64,000 nt of DNA, from NCBI GenBank assembly GCA_963575645.1, contig OY754465.1, positions 42,992,401 through 43,056,400 on the forward strand. The letters run 5' to 3'. Under the pieces are notes generated by a model. It was given only the letters and a program-made list of their open reading frames with translations, had not been told where the DNA came from and made no database searches. Below are positions 48,170 to 59,859 of this stretch, one piece after another; positions within the stretch are counted from its first letter, which is position 1, and each line of letters starts with the position of its first letter. Source of the stretch: Xanthostigma xanthostigma (Eukaryota; Arthropoda; Insecta; Raphidioptera; Raphidiidae). Both the position numbers and the translations under genes were made by a program.

Positions 48170-48513
48170 CAGGGCTGCAAATAATGCATTGAAAAAATAA
48201 TTAAATTAGCACTCGGATTAAAAAATAAAAAAAATATTTTAATCCAGACTACTGCATTAAAAATATTTTTTTGTTTTTAATCCCAACATTGACATTAAAA
48301 AATATTTTTTTAATGTATAATCCGAACATTTGGATTAAAAAATCATTATTGTTTTTTGATGTTCGGAGCTGATTAGTGGGGAAGGATTAACCTGAACAAA
48401 AAAAGTTTCGAACAAAAGATATTTATTTTTAATTTTTAATTCCAACATCGGGATTCAAAATTGAAAATTCAATTTCTAATTCCAATTTTTTGAATTAAAA
48501 ATTCGCAACCCTG
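48170..48513. mobile_element. hAT-type MITE, 344 bp, with GGATTAAAAAA repeats
   Basis: The left end CAGGGCTGCAAATAAT pairs with the right end AAATTCGCAACCCTG. The flanks GTTGGAGA (48162-48169) and GTTTGAGA (48514-48521) agree at seven of eight positions. The interior is a ladder of GGATTAAAAA / TTTTAATCC motifs. Confidence 0.82.
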
Positions 48514-48721
48514 GTTTGAGACGAGATTAAAGGAATTCTTTTGTAATTTGGAGTAAGTATAGCTGTGTTCAGTTTGAATTAATTTGATTTGCGCGAAAAG
48601 AAAAAGGTAATTCAATAAGCACAAGGTGTACCACTGACATGCGATTGACATAAAACACAACCAGACGAGACGTCAGAAGTAAAACACGTTAATACTAGGT
48701 CGGTCAAAAAAATTGAAAAAT

Positions 48722-49328
48722 AAAAAAATTGGTTGTCTGTAAAGTCGGTTTACGGACGATAGTTTTACGTGATAACGTATTCCGTAATACATAACCTAAA
48801 TTTATATAATAATTATAATAATTCGAATCTATGATATTGCATCTTTCGCTTCAAATTTAGGTTAATTTTATTTATTTAAATGACTCACCATATAATATTT
48901 CTTAATAAATAATAAATAATATATTCTTCCGTATTTATTTTAAGTCTCAAAGATTAGCTGTCATGATATTTATAAAACAATTGTTTCACTGTTTATAATA
49001 TAAAATTCCAAAACCTACTTACAATATTTAAGTATTTTCATACGTCAAAAAATTGATTTTTATAATGATAAAATTTGTAAGAAAACGATTTTTTCGAGAG
49101 ATGAGACCTAGCTAAAACGATTTTTTGCCCCCCAAAATCCCTTTTCAGTAAATTTCATCCAAATCGTTAGGGCCGTTTTCGAGAAAAGCACGCACAGGGT
49201 CAGGCGGAACGTTACGCGTTACGAACGTTAGGAACGTTACGTTACACTTTTTCGAACATGCAGCCGGTGTTTTATCAATTTATAAGATTGGTGATTCATC
49301 AATTTATAAGACGTTATCACGTCAAAAC
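48722..49328 (+). mobile_element. MITE family 'TTGGTTGTCTG', copy 3
   Basis: End A starts near 48727 and end B (ATAAGACGTTATCACGTCAA) finishes at about 49326. It carries CGTTACGCGTTACGAACGTT before end B. It faces copy 4 tail to tail across a 333-bp spacer. Confidence 0.85.
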
Positions 49329-49360
49329 TATTACCATAGTTACATTCTATACCTTTTAAA

Positions 49361-49480
49361 GATGTGGAAGAATATTGCTATCTAGGTAGTATAATCAGCA
49401 ATGAGGGCAGAAGCAGATATAGACAGTAGAATCAAAGAAAGATTTTTGAAAGAACAAAGTATTTTTAACCGGACGGATTA
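49361..49480 (+). pseudogene. Reverse transcriptase fossil (RTE/I-like)
   Basis: From 49361 the sequence reads DVEEYCYLGSIISNEGRS, and after a frameshift IDSRIKERFLKE. This matches the 'xxFxYLGSxIxxxG...DIxxRIxxA' segment of non-LTR reverse transcriptases. It lies in the spacer between copies 3 and 4 of the MITE family. Confidence 0.6.
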
Positions 49481-49660
49481 CGGATGTCAGAGTACCGTAA
49501 ACGCCGAATTATGGAGTAGCTAATTAACTTAGAACATTAGAAGAAAACGCCGTATTACTGATACCCGGACTATTGAGATTCTAATGTATAGGTATATAAA
49601 CTTCTTAATCCTAAACCTGGAAATCACCGATTCATGGTGCTCAGTAAACTGCCGCATTTT

Positions 49661-50668
49661 TTTTGACGTGATAACGTCTTATAAATTGATGAATCACCAA
49701 TCTTATAAATTGATAAAACACCGGCTGCATGCACGAAAAAGTGTAACATTCGTAACGCGTAACGTTCCAAACGTTCGTAACGCGTAACGTTTAACGTTCC
49801 GCCTGACCCTGTGCGTGCTTTTTGCTAATTTCTCGCTCAATTTAAATCAGATCGGTTTGAAACCAGTCTTAAACGAAAGAGGAGAACATTTTACATAGAT
49901 TTCGTATAACAGAATTTGCCTAAACAGTTTTTTTATACAAATTTATATAGAAAAATAGCTGTATAAATGCAATGTTGTCTAATGCATGGCGCGACGCGGT
50001 CGGTCGTCTTTGTTTGCCATACATGGAAATTAGAAGATAACGTATGTCTTGTCTTAACATGAAAACGGCTGCATTTCTAATGTTTAATTCAATTTTTTGA
50101 CATTAGTATTTTGTGAAATGCAACGCCTTCTAAGTTAAGTATTGGAATAACTAATTATTATTAGAACATAATACTTTGACAGTTGCAAACGTCACTTTTG
50201 ACATTTCTTATCATTCCGACACCAAGGATAAGCGGATTGAAACCAAATTTTGGGAGGATGTTTGATATGCAAATATGAAGTGGCCTATTGTTTTTGGGGA
50301 ACATCGGCGCATGCGTAAAAGAATATATCTCTTATAATGATGTTTTATATAATAATAATATAGTTTTTAAAACGGTTTTTACTCTATCTATTTTTACTAG
50401 AAATTTTTGTAAATTTTTTGGGGAAAATCGGCGCATGCGCAAAAGAGATACATGCCATAGTTGTTTTTTATATAATAATAGTATACTTTTTATAGTGTTT
50501 TATTATTCTACTTAATAAAATTTACCTAAATTTGAAGCGAAAGATGCAATATCATAGATTCGAATTATTATAATTATTATATAAATTTAGGGTATGTATT
50601 ACGGAATACGTTATCACGTAAAACTATCGTCCGTAAACCGACTTTACAGACAACCAATTTTTTTTTAT
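49661..50668 (-). mobile_element. MITE family 'TTGGTTGTCTG', copy 4 (longest, inverted)
   Basis: It begins with inverted end B (TTGACGTGATAACGTCTTAT) and ends with inverted end A (CCGACTTTACAGACAACCAA). A CGTAACGCGTAACGTTC microsatellite follows end B. The segment 50230-50470 matches the dispersed repeat at 19490-19985. At about 1 kb it is the most complete copy, and it encodes nothing recognisable. Confidence 0.85.
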
Positions 50669-50917
50669 TGTAATGTTTTCGCTTGATAGAGGGTGAAGTT
50701 TGTTTGAAATGCTTTTTATCCGACTACGACGAAGCAAAAATGTAGGGTTATGAGTTTAGCAGCCTGTGTATATGTATAATGTTTGTATTTACGGATGTTC
50801 CACCGTAGCGCCTAAATTATTCCTCCGATTTTGATAAGGTGTCCATTGATTCGTTATTATGGCCCGGGTAACATAGGCTACATTTATATAGGAGCAAATT
50901 GAATAAAAATTAAAAAT

Positions 50918-51178
50918 AAGTTCAAAAACTAAAACCCGACCTTTGAAAAGTATGAAACATGATCATATATTAGAGGCCCCTCTAGATGTATAACGTGATG
51001 CACTTACTGCTCTAGACTCTAGACTCTAGAATCTAGAGTCTAGAGCTTACGATCGCTTACTACTGTTGAAATGTAATGTTTTGTTAGGGTAGGTGGCATA
51101 TGACCATGGCTATCCTCAGATGAGGATATTTTCTTGTATAACACTTTTCAGTAGCCGGGTTTTAGTTTTTGAACTTTT
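50918..51178. mobile_element. MITE with AAGTTCAAAAACTAAAACCCGAC ends, copy 2
   Basis: The ends and centre match 12877-13077. Extra sequence in the left half includes the TCTAGA-based palindrome at 51009-51046. Confidence 0.8.
51009..51046. repeat. Short palindrome of CTCTAGA units
   Basis: Two 15-bp arms (GCTCTAGACTCTAGA and its reverse complement) flank an 8-bp loop. Related CTAGA-rich stretches occur at 10180-10200 and about 51930-51960. Confidence 0.8.
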
Positions 51179-51559
51179 TTTTTATAAAGTGTGTATCTCT
51201 GGAGATACGGTGACAAGTTTATGGTTAATAGTTAATACTGTCTATAAGAACCGATCGGGTGCAATTTCCAAACACCTTGTACGAGTACAAACAGAATGTA
51301 CAGTGAAATGCTCATATCATATTTTATGGTTTTACTGTAGGATGAACGTTGGACAGACGAACATCGATCAGGATTATCTCCTGCCGCTATTGTCAGTTAA
51401 AGCCACGTAGTCCTGCCCACTTCCTGCTTTATGCTGTGACACGGTGCATATTGTTAAAGCCTGTTGCTATCCGATTATTGTCCGACGTCACCAACATGAA
51501 GTTACAAAAACTTTCACTTGTTTCTCTATTATTTAAAGCTAAAGCAGGACAGTCTAGTC

Positions 51560-51887
51560 CAGGGGTCGGCAACCTGCGGCTCCTTTGATGTAAAGTTGCG
51601 GCTCTCCAGTTCCATACGCAAAAAATAATTATTTTATTATATAAACACTTAAAAACCGTCTATTCGATCCATGATTGAGTACCATGTCTATCTATCAGAC
51701 ATTTCCACTCGCGTCTCACCCGCACCGCCCCCGTCGTGACGTGTCGTCCTCGTATATTATATATTGTACCTATATATAAGCAAATACTATAATACTGAAA
51801 GGAAAATGTTTAGTGGCTCTTTAAAAACTGGGAAATTTTGTAAATTGTAACTTTTGGCTCTTCCGTCTCAAAAGGTTGCGACCCCTG
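51560..51887. mobile_element. hAT-type MITE, 328 bp
   Basis: The ends CAGGGGTCGGCAACC and GGTTGCGACCCCTG are inverted copies. The flanks GTCTAGTC and GTCTGTCG are similar but not identical. TGCGGCTC/TTGGCTCTTCC motifs lie near the two ends. Confidence 0.8.
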
Positions 51888-52289
51888 GTCTGTCGATCGA
51901 CGTGATACTAGTGGACGCTTTCGGTTCGTGCATATGCACTAGAGTCTAGACTACTAGATCGATGCGATAACATAATGTTTTCAGCGACGGTTTCGTACCA
52001 ATTTGAGGCTGATGAACGTATTGTTTTGGTTCAAATTAACACAAACTGTTTATTATTTTGCCCGTTCTGAAAGATTAAATTGTTTTAAAAGTTAGATCAC
52101 CCCAGATAAGTTCTTTCTTACTTGAAGCCCAAATGTGTAGTCTAAATCTTCTCTGACACTTCAATTTGTTATCAGCTTAAGACGACATAACATAAACGTC
52201 TGCATTATTTATATACCTTTGTGAAAATGCATCGTGTGCCACGTGTTGTATACAGGGTATAAAAGAAAGCCTCACTCTATATACTAAAG

Positions 52290-52566
52290 CAGCGCTTCTC
52301 AAATGCTGGGCCGCGGCCCCGCTGGGGGCCGCCAATGTACTCCGAGGGACCGCGAGTGCTTGGTGAAATTCTGTGAAAAAAAATACTTTAAGTACCTATT
52401 TTATATGTTTTCATTCAACCTATTTTTTCAATAATATTATTATAGAATGATAAATAAATTTTTCTTTGATGACATTGATTATTATTATTTTTTATGTCAG
52501 TAGAGCCGCAACTTTTTTTTCAATGAGCATTATGGAGCCGCGAAGAGAAAACGTTGAGAAGCGCTG
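52290..52566. mobile_element. hAT-type MITE, 277 bp
   Basis: The ends CAGCGCTTCTCAAATG and CGTTGAGAAGCGCTG pair. The flanks TACTAAAG (52282-52289) and TACTACCG (52567-52574) agree at six of eight positions. GGGCCGCGGCCCCGCTGGGG is near the left end. Confidence 0.82.
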
Positions 52567-54392
52567 TACTACCGTTTTTAGGCGAGGGGAAAAGATTTGA
52601 GATGAAGGGTGCAGGGGGTATTTGCAGGGACGAATACTCTTAAAAAGACGACAATTTTTTCGAAATTCATTATAGCAATATTCAAAGAACAATGTACTTC
52701 GTTATTCTTCTGTGAAATTATTTGAGAGTTTTCCAGCTGAAATTGTTACTATCAAAACCTACACAATGTAATAAAGAGACTGTATTTTACACTGCACACT
52801 TCAAAAGTAAAAAAAAAAAAAAAACAATAGATTAACAGACACATTAAAATAGAAAAATTAATGTCGTAAATACTTTTTCGGCCCATGACTCTTTATATTT
52901 ACATGTCAAATATTCTTTCAAAATTTGATTTCGATCCGCTCAACCGTTTGACCTGCACAGAGATTTTCCAAAACTATGTTTTTAGAACGAAACAATAATA
53001 TTGTAAACTTTCGAAAGGTGAATTTTGGCCAAAATTAGTAGATACTGACCTTTCCGCACTTGTAGAATTGGAATGATAAAATTGAAAAAAAAAAAGAATA
53101 TAAACAAATGTCAAAATCAAAAAACCGACGAGTTCAAACCTAAATCCTCTTGCGTACGAGGCAACCGCTTTACCTCTCATCTACCATGGAGTTATGGTTT
53201 ACATTAGACGATTTTTATAGTATACGATATCTACAGTAGTGATGTAACATATGTCAATTTTTTAAAATACGAATATTTAGTTTTGAAATCTGGCGTCATT
53301 TGTTCAAGGTTCAAATTTGGCTGCTGATTGGCCGCGCAAATCGCACGCACACATTTGTAGTGGTTCTGGGTGCTAGGTTGATTCCTAATATTAAAGTAAA
53401 GGCTGGATGACCTTATGTTAAAGTAAAGGCTGATATTGCAAGGTTACCTTAGCGAAAAAATAAGTCATTTTTTATAAAAGTAGTAAGAAAAAAGCATTTC
53501 TCTAATAAAAATGCTAAGAAATTAATATTTTTTTGTCTTATTTATATTATTTTCACATTTGTGAAAAATAAATATAATAGTTTTTTGATATTAATGTTAG
53601 CAAAATATTCGTACGAATTTTGCGAATACCACAAAAAATTGAATGCGAACATTCGTTTTATCACTAATACATACATATTGCAACGTTTCTGTTAAACTTT
53701 GAATCTGATGAATCGATTTTACCTATCGGGTCTTTAAAAAGACAGCCAAGTATCTTAATGCCAAGTGCCCGTACCAAATTCTTTGTTTTTAAATAGTTAC
53801 TTGATTGTCGTATTTCATATTATATTTATTATTATGTTCTTCGACCCGTCACCCGACACATTCTTTATCATTGTAAGATAATTGAATCAAATACTGTTCT
53901 TTTGTATACTATATTCTGTCCCATGAACCGATGTATAGCAATAAAATCGTGTGATATACATCTGATTAGTCGCTTGAAACTCAACACAGCAGACCAGCCT
54001 ATCAGATAAATACTTTGTGCATACTAGCCAAACATGCGCTGTTCACTTATTAACGATATCTGTTTGTGGGAAAGACTATTAATGTCCCGGCCCGTCTTTT
54101 ATCTATTTTAATTTACGTACATTCTGCGTACACTATTTATGTACAGCCTGTATATATATAATGAACGAGATGCTGTGAGACGAATTGGTTACCTGCTAAG
54201 TCCAAAGTGACCTCCCGTGTTGTTTACTTGGATATTAGAATAATCCATCAATTACGTGTCTAAAATGGAATGACCCGATGTATTCAACGTCATTGTTTCC
54301 TAATATTTGTTACGTTTGCCTTGTCACAATACGTACAATCAAACTCATGTTAAGTATTGTCCAAGGATTACATTGTTGTTGTTCATTTAGAG

Positions 54393-54716
54393 CAGTGATG
54401 TCAAATATACGGCCCGCGGACCGCATCCGCTCCTCAAGCCATCTCAATACGGCCCGCGATCAGAATCTATCCAGTGAGGATTTAAGACACCTTACATCAA
54501 TGAACTTATCAAAAACAAGAGACCCCAGGTGTCTGGATCCTCAAGCTCAAGATAATTTACCCTTTTATACCTTTGTATGAAAATTGATTTAAACTAAATA
54601 AATAAAGATTTTAATTTGGTATATTGTGTTTTATAGTTTTTAATTTAGAGTCTGGCCCGCTAACACACCCTGAATCTTATAAATGGCCAGTTAGAAAAAT
54701 CAGTCTGACACCCCGG
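54393..54716. mobile_element. hAT-type MITE, 324 bp
   Basis: The flanks ATTTAGAG at 54385-54392 and 54717-54724 are identical. The left end CAGTGATGTCAAATATACGG and right end CTGACACCCCGG are imperfect inverted copies. ACGGCCCGCGG and GGCCCGC motifs lie near the ends. An overlapping 100-codon frame is chance. Confidence 0.87.
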
Positions 54717-55209
54717 ATTTAGAGATTTGGGAAGCGCGAAGCACAGCCTACTTCAAACTTGAAAAAAATCGTTTTCGTATTGTGCGACGAAATTTTCTGT
54801 AAGACAACAATTAATTATCTACAATGATTGTAATTTTAATGGAAATTCATTCTACTTCGATATTGTTAAAAAGACGACAATTTTTTCGAAATTCATTATA
54901 GCAATTAATAAACAACAATGTTGTCATCAACTTTACAAAGCCATATACGAAATAAAATCAATGTCACTGTCAGAACTCCAATCTGAAATTTTCTGATTCG
55001 CGCTGGCTGAGTTATCAGATACACCAGAATTCTCTTGATTCCACTACACGCGATGCAATGTTGCTGTTGAACCAAAATTTTGTATGCTCTTTAAAAACCA
55101 GGAAACCATTCATCAAATAAGAAATTTGAATAACTTTATATTTTAAATTTACACTGACATCCGATGGAACGTTCAGATAAGACATGGACTGATAAAACAT
55201 GACTTTTAC

Positions 55210-56105
55210 CATTCCAACATCGCAAGAGTTAGATTTCAAAATTTACAATATTTTTATTTTGTGCTCCGAGTACTACAAAAAAACATATTTTTGGAAAAAG
55301 CCAGTATGTCTGTTTGCCTGCTTGTCTGTTAGTCTGTGAACACGATACACGTCAAACGGTTGAGTAATTGAAACTAAATACTGGGGGAATGTTTGTTATG
55401 CAAATATGAAGAGGAGCCGTATCGTTTTTGGGAACAATCGACGCAAGCGCAGGACATGTATGTGTAATAATGTTGATTTTTTTATTCATAACGATACCTA
55501 TACTTTTCATGACGGATTTTTTTTTTATTTATTTCTACAAGAAAGTTTTTTTTTAATTCTTTTGTAGGTTTCATAGTTTCGAAAGTATTTTAAAAATAAA
55601 AAAAATCAGCTGTTCTTTTGTTCTCAATATCTGTCAAATGAAAAATAGGTCGCTAACAAACATGTTTAATTACCATTCCAACCCACAAGTGGGGAATGGT
55701 ACTAGTTTAGGTCAAAATTCACTTTTCAAAATCTTACAATATTTTTTCGTTTTGAGGTCTCCTGAATCCATAAAAAACATATTATTGGAAAAGCTCTGTG
55801 CGCCTGTTTGTCCTGTTAATCTTAGTCTTTTTTTTTCTGTGAATACAGGTCGAACGGATTGAAACCAAATTTTGGGAGGACGTTTGATACGCAAGTAAGA
55901 GCCATGATGTTTTTGGAAAAAGAGATATATGCTAGGTTTTGAAAATAAAAAAAATCAGCTCTTCTTTTGTTTTGTAGATCTGTCAGAAAGAAGTTAGCTA
56001 AGCATGCTTTGATTAATTTTTACACGACGCGACGTGAAAAATTATGTAGGTAACCATGCCAACGAATAGCAAATTATATCATATTTAAAACTAGCCATTA
56101 CCCGC
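55210..56105. repeat. Two adjacent copies of the 'CCATTCCAAC' dispersed repeat
   Basis: Copies at about 55210-55665 and 55670-56105 each resemble 19490-19985. Shared phrases are TTTGGGAGGA...TTTGATA.GCAA, AAATAAAAAAAATCAGCT and, in the second, CTAGCCATTACCCGCGTC at the right end. Confidence 0.7.
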
Positions 56106-56249
56106 GTCATGATATCAGAAATTTTATTTTCTTTATTATATCTACTCTATCAAATGTCAATATTTTTGGAGTTGGAATGTTTCGCCCAATTGGCTGGAAT
56201 TTTTTTAGAGCGTTTAAAAAAGAGAAATGTATTCCCTCGTTCGTTGTTT

Positions 56250-56815
56250 TTAAACGCTTTATATTAGCTTGGGTTGTAACTAACTATGTATGTATGTAAC
56301 TAACTATGTATGTATGTCCGTAACGGAATCTTTGAGCATAATTTTCACCAATTTCCCGAAGTCTGATTAATTTGAAACTTTGCATACGTATCAAGGACCG
56401 ATGACAATGCAATAATTTGATAACAGTTTCCCATTATCCTTATTAGGACCCCCAGGATTAATGAATTCTTTTATAGATCCTCTGTAGTAAACGCTTTATT
56501 TTCACCAATTTCCCGAAGTCTGATTAATTTGAAACTTTGCATACGTATCAAGGACCGATGACAATGCAATAATTTGATAACAGTTTCCCATTATCCTTAT
56601 TATTAAACGCTTTATATTAGTTTGGGTTGTAACTATGTATGTATGTCCGTAACGGAATCTTTGAGCATAATTTTCACCAATTTCCCGAAGTCTGATTAAT
56701 TTGAAACTTTGCATACGTATCAAGGACCGATGACAATGCAATAATTTGATAACAGTTTCCCATTATCCTTATTAGGACCCCCAGGATTAATAAATTCTTT
56801 TATAGATCCTCAAAC
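56250..56815. repeat. Tandem array, three partial units of about 200 bp
   Basis: The unit AACGCTTTATATTAG...GTATGTCCGTAACGGAATCT, then ATTTTCACCAATTTCCCGAA and CATACGTATCAAGGACCGAT, then TTCCCATTATCCTTATTAGG, occurs complete at about 56255-56480. It occurs partially at about 56492-56605 and again complete at about 56607-56815. Copies are nearly identical. The first copy has an extra ACTATGTATGTATGTAACTA insertion. Confidence 0.88.
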
Positions 56816-56827
56816 TAAAAAGTGAAA

Positions 56828-57050
56828 AATAAAATATAGTTTAAAAAAAACTAAAAAACACGCTTTATATCGGACTAAAAAGTAAAAAATAATTGTTTTA
56901 AAATAAGCTTAAAAAGCGTTGGGCGCTCGATGTACGAAAATGTGGAACAAAGCGCCCCACGCTTTTTAAGCTTATTTTAAAACAATTATTTTTTACTTTT
57001 TAGTCCGATATAAAGCGTGTTTTTTAGTTTTTTTTAAACTATATTTTATT
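56828..57050. repeat. Long hairpin: 100-bp arms, 23-bp loop
   Basis: Bases 56828-56927 and 56951-57050 are reverse complements with one mismatch (GCGTTGGGCGCT against AGCGCCCCACGC). It directly follows the tandem array and includes the same AAAGCGT-type words, suggesting one composite non-autonomous element. Confidence 0.93.
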
Positions 57051-57277
57051 ATAACTCTAATGTAAGGTCAGCGTAATTATGGAACGCATCTATCGTCGAG
57101 CATTGGATAATGCGACAGGTCAAGGTTCATAGACGACGCGACGCGACGCTCCGGGATCAACGGTTAAACTTGAATTTCACAATACTACGCAACTTTATTA
57201 TGTGAGTCAATGTACACATTTTTGTTGCAAATGGTTTAATTAATTTCAGTATATAAATAATGTAATAATATATTGTA

Positions 57278-57662
57278 ATACTAGCTGTTACCCCGATTTT
57301 GTTCGCGTGTAGTTTAACAAAAAATGTTTGTTCAGTTCGCAGAGTTTACGAAAAGGCTTCCCTTTTATTTTTTTCCTTATTGTAAAAAGCTATTATTTTG
57401 ACATTACAGACACTTTAATTTTATTTATATACTAGCGGTCCCGCCCGGTTTCACCCGGGTGCAAAAGAACGAATGGGGAAGGAAGAAAAAAAATTTAGGG
57501 GTGGACTACCCCTAACATTTAGGGGGATGAAAAATAGATGTTGGCCGATTCTCATAGATACCGGATAAGCACAAAAAATTTCATCAAAATCGGTCAAGCC
57601 GTTTCGGAGGAGTATGGCAACGAAAACTGTGACACGAGAATTTTATATATTAGATGGATAGA
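57278..57662 (+). repeat. Two retrotransposon tails
   Basis: A CTAGCTGTTACCCCGATTTT start at 57284 is followed by a second tail from CTAGCGGTCCCGCCCGGTTT (57432). The second runs through TCATCAAAATCGGTCAAGCC to TTTATATATTAGATGGATAG, a classic lepidopteran non-LTR 3' end. Confidence 0.65.
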
Positions 57663-58626
57663 TATAAACTTGCATATAAATGAATTCTTATTTTGAAGGA
57701 GTTAATAATTGTTTTTAAGGAAATTTGTTCCGCATGTTGAAATCCATCATTGCACGAAGTCTATTCAGACTATTTTAAGGGTGGTTTTTAAAAATTTGAA
57801 AAATGTTTTTGGGTCTAAAAAGCCAACAAAACTCTTTCGTTTCAAAATTGAAATTTAATTCTTTAGTAATGATTAAAATCTGCTGCTAAAGACTTAACAA
57901 AATCGGCCCGACAGAACCGGATATAAAATTTTGTAAGAAGACTAATTTGCGTTACGGATTTACTTACCGAAGGGTGTGTTAATATTTGGTTGTGATGCTG
58001 AAAATAATATTGAAATTAAAAGAGAAAAAAAAATATTTTAAGAAGAATTGGATTCTTTTATTTTGTCCAAAAACAAACAAAAATTCATATGATAAAGCCT
58101 GCATAAGTAATTTTGGCACAGTGACCAGAGTTTTTATTTTAATTATTTTTTTATAACGATAGTTACAATTTTCAAATTATATTTTCCACGTTGGATTTTA
58201 AACTGTTGTTACTTTTACAGTGCGAGCGAACAACTTCGGTACTAATAGAAAATTTGAAGAAAGTGTAGGCAATTTTGTGAGCACTAGAGTTTGATGTGTT
58301 ACGGACCATGATGTTTAAAAACATTCCGACTCGTTTTTAACCTGTATAATATGTTGATATATATTATATCTATGACCACATAGCAAAATCGCCTACGTAG
58401 AATTTTTCGGTATTTTTTTCCTATATTTTCAATATGATTTTTCTTATTTTGTGTAACAAAGCGCAATCATACCGCAAAATTAGCCACAAAAAATGAAATA
58501 TAAACTAATTTTGGACAAATCCTTTTTATTTACATCGTGGCAACAGATTTGCGCTTCTTCAAAAATCCGTTGCCCGCCACTTCACTTGCGGTAATATCGG
58601 GTTGGATCAAGTGTTAGACAATAGGG

Positions 58627-58949
58627 CAGTGATTCTCAACCGCGAAATTCTTAAAGTGTGCCGCCAGATTTTAGAAAAGTATATGGTACAAATTCTAATG
58701 ATTTTTTAAATTACGAGTAGTTTAAATTAAAGAAAAGTACCTACTTATATATTATGTGAATACTTATGTTAAAATTATTAAATAATAAAAAAAATTTACC
58801 TAATTATTTGTTTTTTGACGCGTTCTTTCTTAGAATCATAAACTGATTTTTGTGCCTCAAGTCTTTTAAACTTATATTTTCTTTGTGTGCTGCCAAATTT
58901 TGAAATCGTTAAAAGTGTGCCGCGACAAAAGAAAGGTTGAGAATCACTG
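58627..58949. mobile_element. hAT-type MITE, 323 bp
   Basis: The flanks CAATAGGG at 58619-58626 and 58950-58957 are identical. The ends CAGTGATTCTCAACC and GGTTGAGAATCACTG are perfect inverted copies. AGTGTGCCGC motifs lie near both ends. Confidence 0.92.
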
Positions 58950-59568
58950 CAATAGGGTATTTGTCTGAAAAATTGTTTTTTGTTGTAATGAAAGTTTATC
59001 CAATTATAACAAATAATAAAAATACTTGAAAATTCTACATAATTATTCTCTCTCAACGCCCGTTTCGGACAATCAGTTCATCTTCAGGAATGCAGACATA
59101 TACTGATTTTTTTATTTTTATTCAGAATTTTGTGCTCCATTAAGTAATACGACAATGAAAAATTTCTTAGTCAAATAGCCTATTCTGGATGTCTCAACTA
59201 GATACTGTCATTCAAAATACCTGCAAACCCCCCCAAAAAAACTTGCTAAACAAGAAGATTGGAGTAATCCTGTAAATTCACTTAGATCGGCAACATTGTT
59301 TAGTAAACGTACATATGTTCGTTACTTAATCCTTTTTATGAAAGTTTCGAAGAAATGGCTTCCAGCTTCCAGAAAGGCAAAGTTGAACAAGTGTGTCACC
59401 CCATTTTAGATTATTATACTTACTTGACGTTGGCACTTTGTAACCCCTATGTATTATAATAATAATTAAAAGTTTTGTAATGTGAACTCGTCGCTATACG
59501 AACAGCAGCACATTGTATTGTTAACTAATTAAGATGTTGACAGTGGCGCACCGAATTTCACTCTAATG

Positions 59569-59847
59569 CAGTGGTTTCCAAACTTGATGTTACTACGCCT
59601 CCCTTAAAAATATTTAATCATTTGGCCCCCCCCCCCTGAAGATTTCATAGAATAAAAACAAACATTTTTACTCTTATAAAATTTATTCATACAAACTAAT
59701 GGAAAACGATATTTTATTATTGTTTTAAATGGGATGGATGTGCTTGTGCATAGAAAACTTAAGCAGTAATTTGGAAAATTGTTCACTGTGACTAATTTTC
59801 GCGGCTCCCTTTAGACTACTCCGCGCCTCCCAGTTTGGAAAACGCTG
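59569..59847. mobile_element. hAT-type MITE, 279 bp
   Basis: The flanks CTCTAATG at 59561-59568 and 59848-59855 are identical. The ends CAGTGGTTTCCAAACTTG and GTTTGGAAAACGCTG pair. CGCCTCCC motifs are present at both ends and a run of Cs lies near the left end. Non-coding. Confidence 0.92.
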
Positions 59848-59859
59848 CTCTAATGAATA

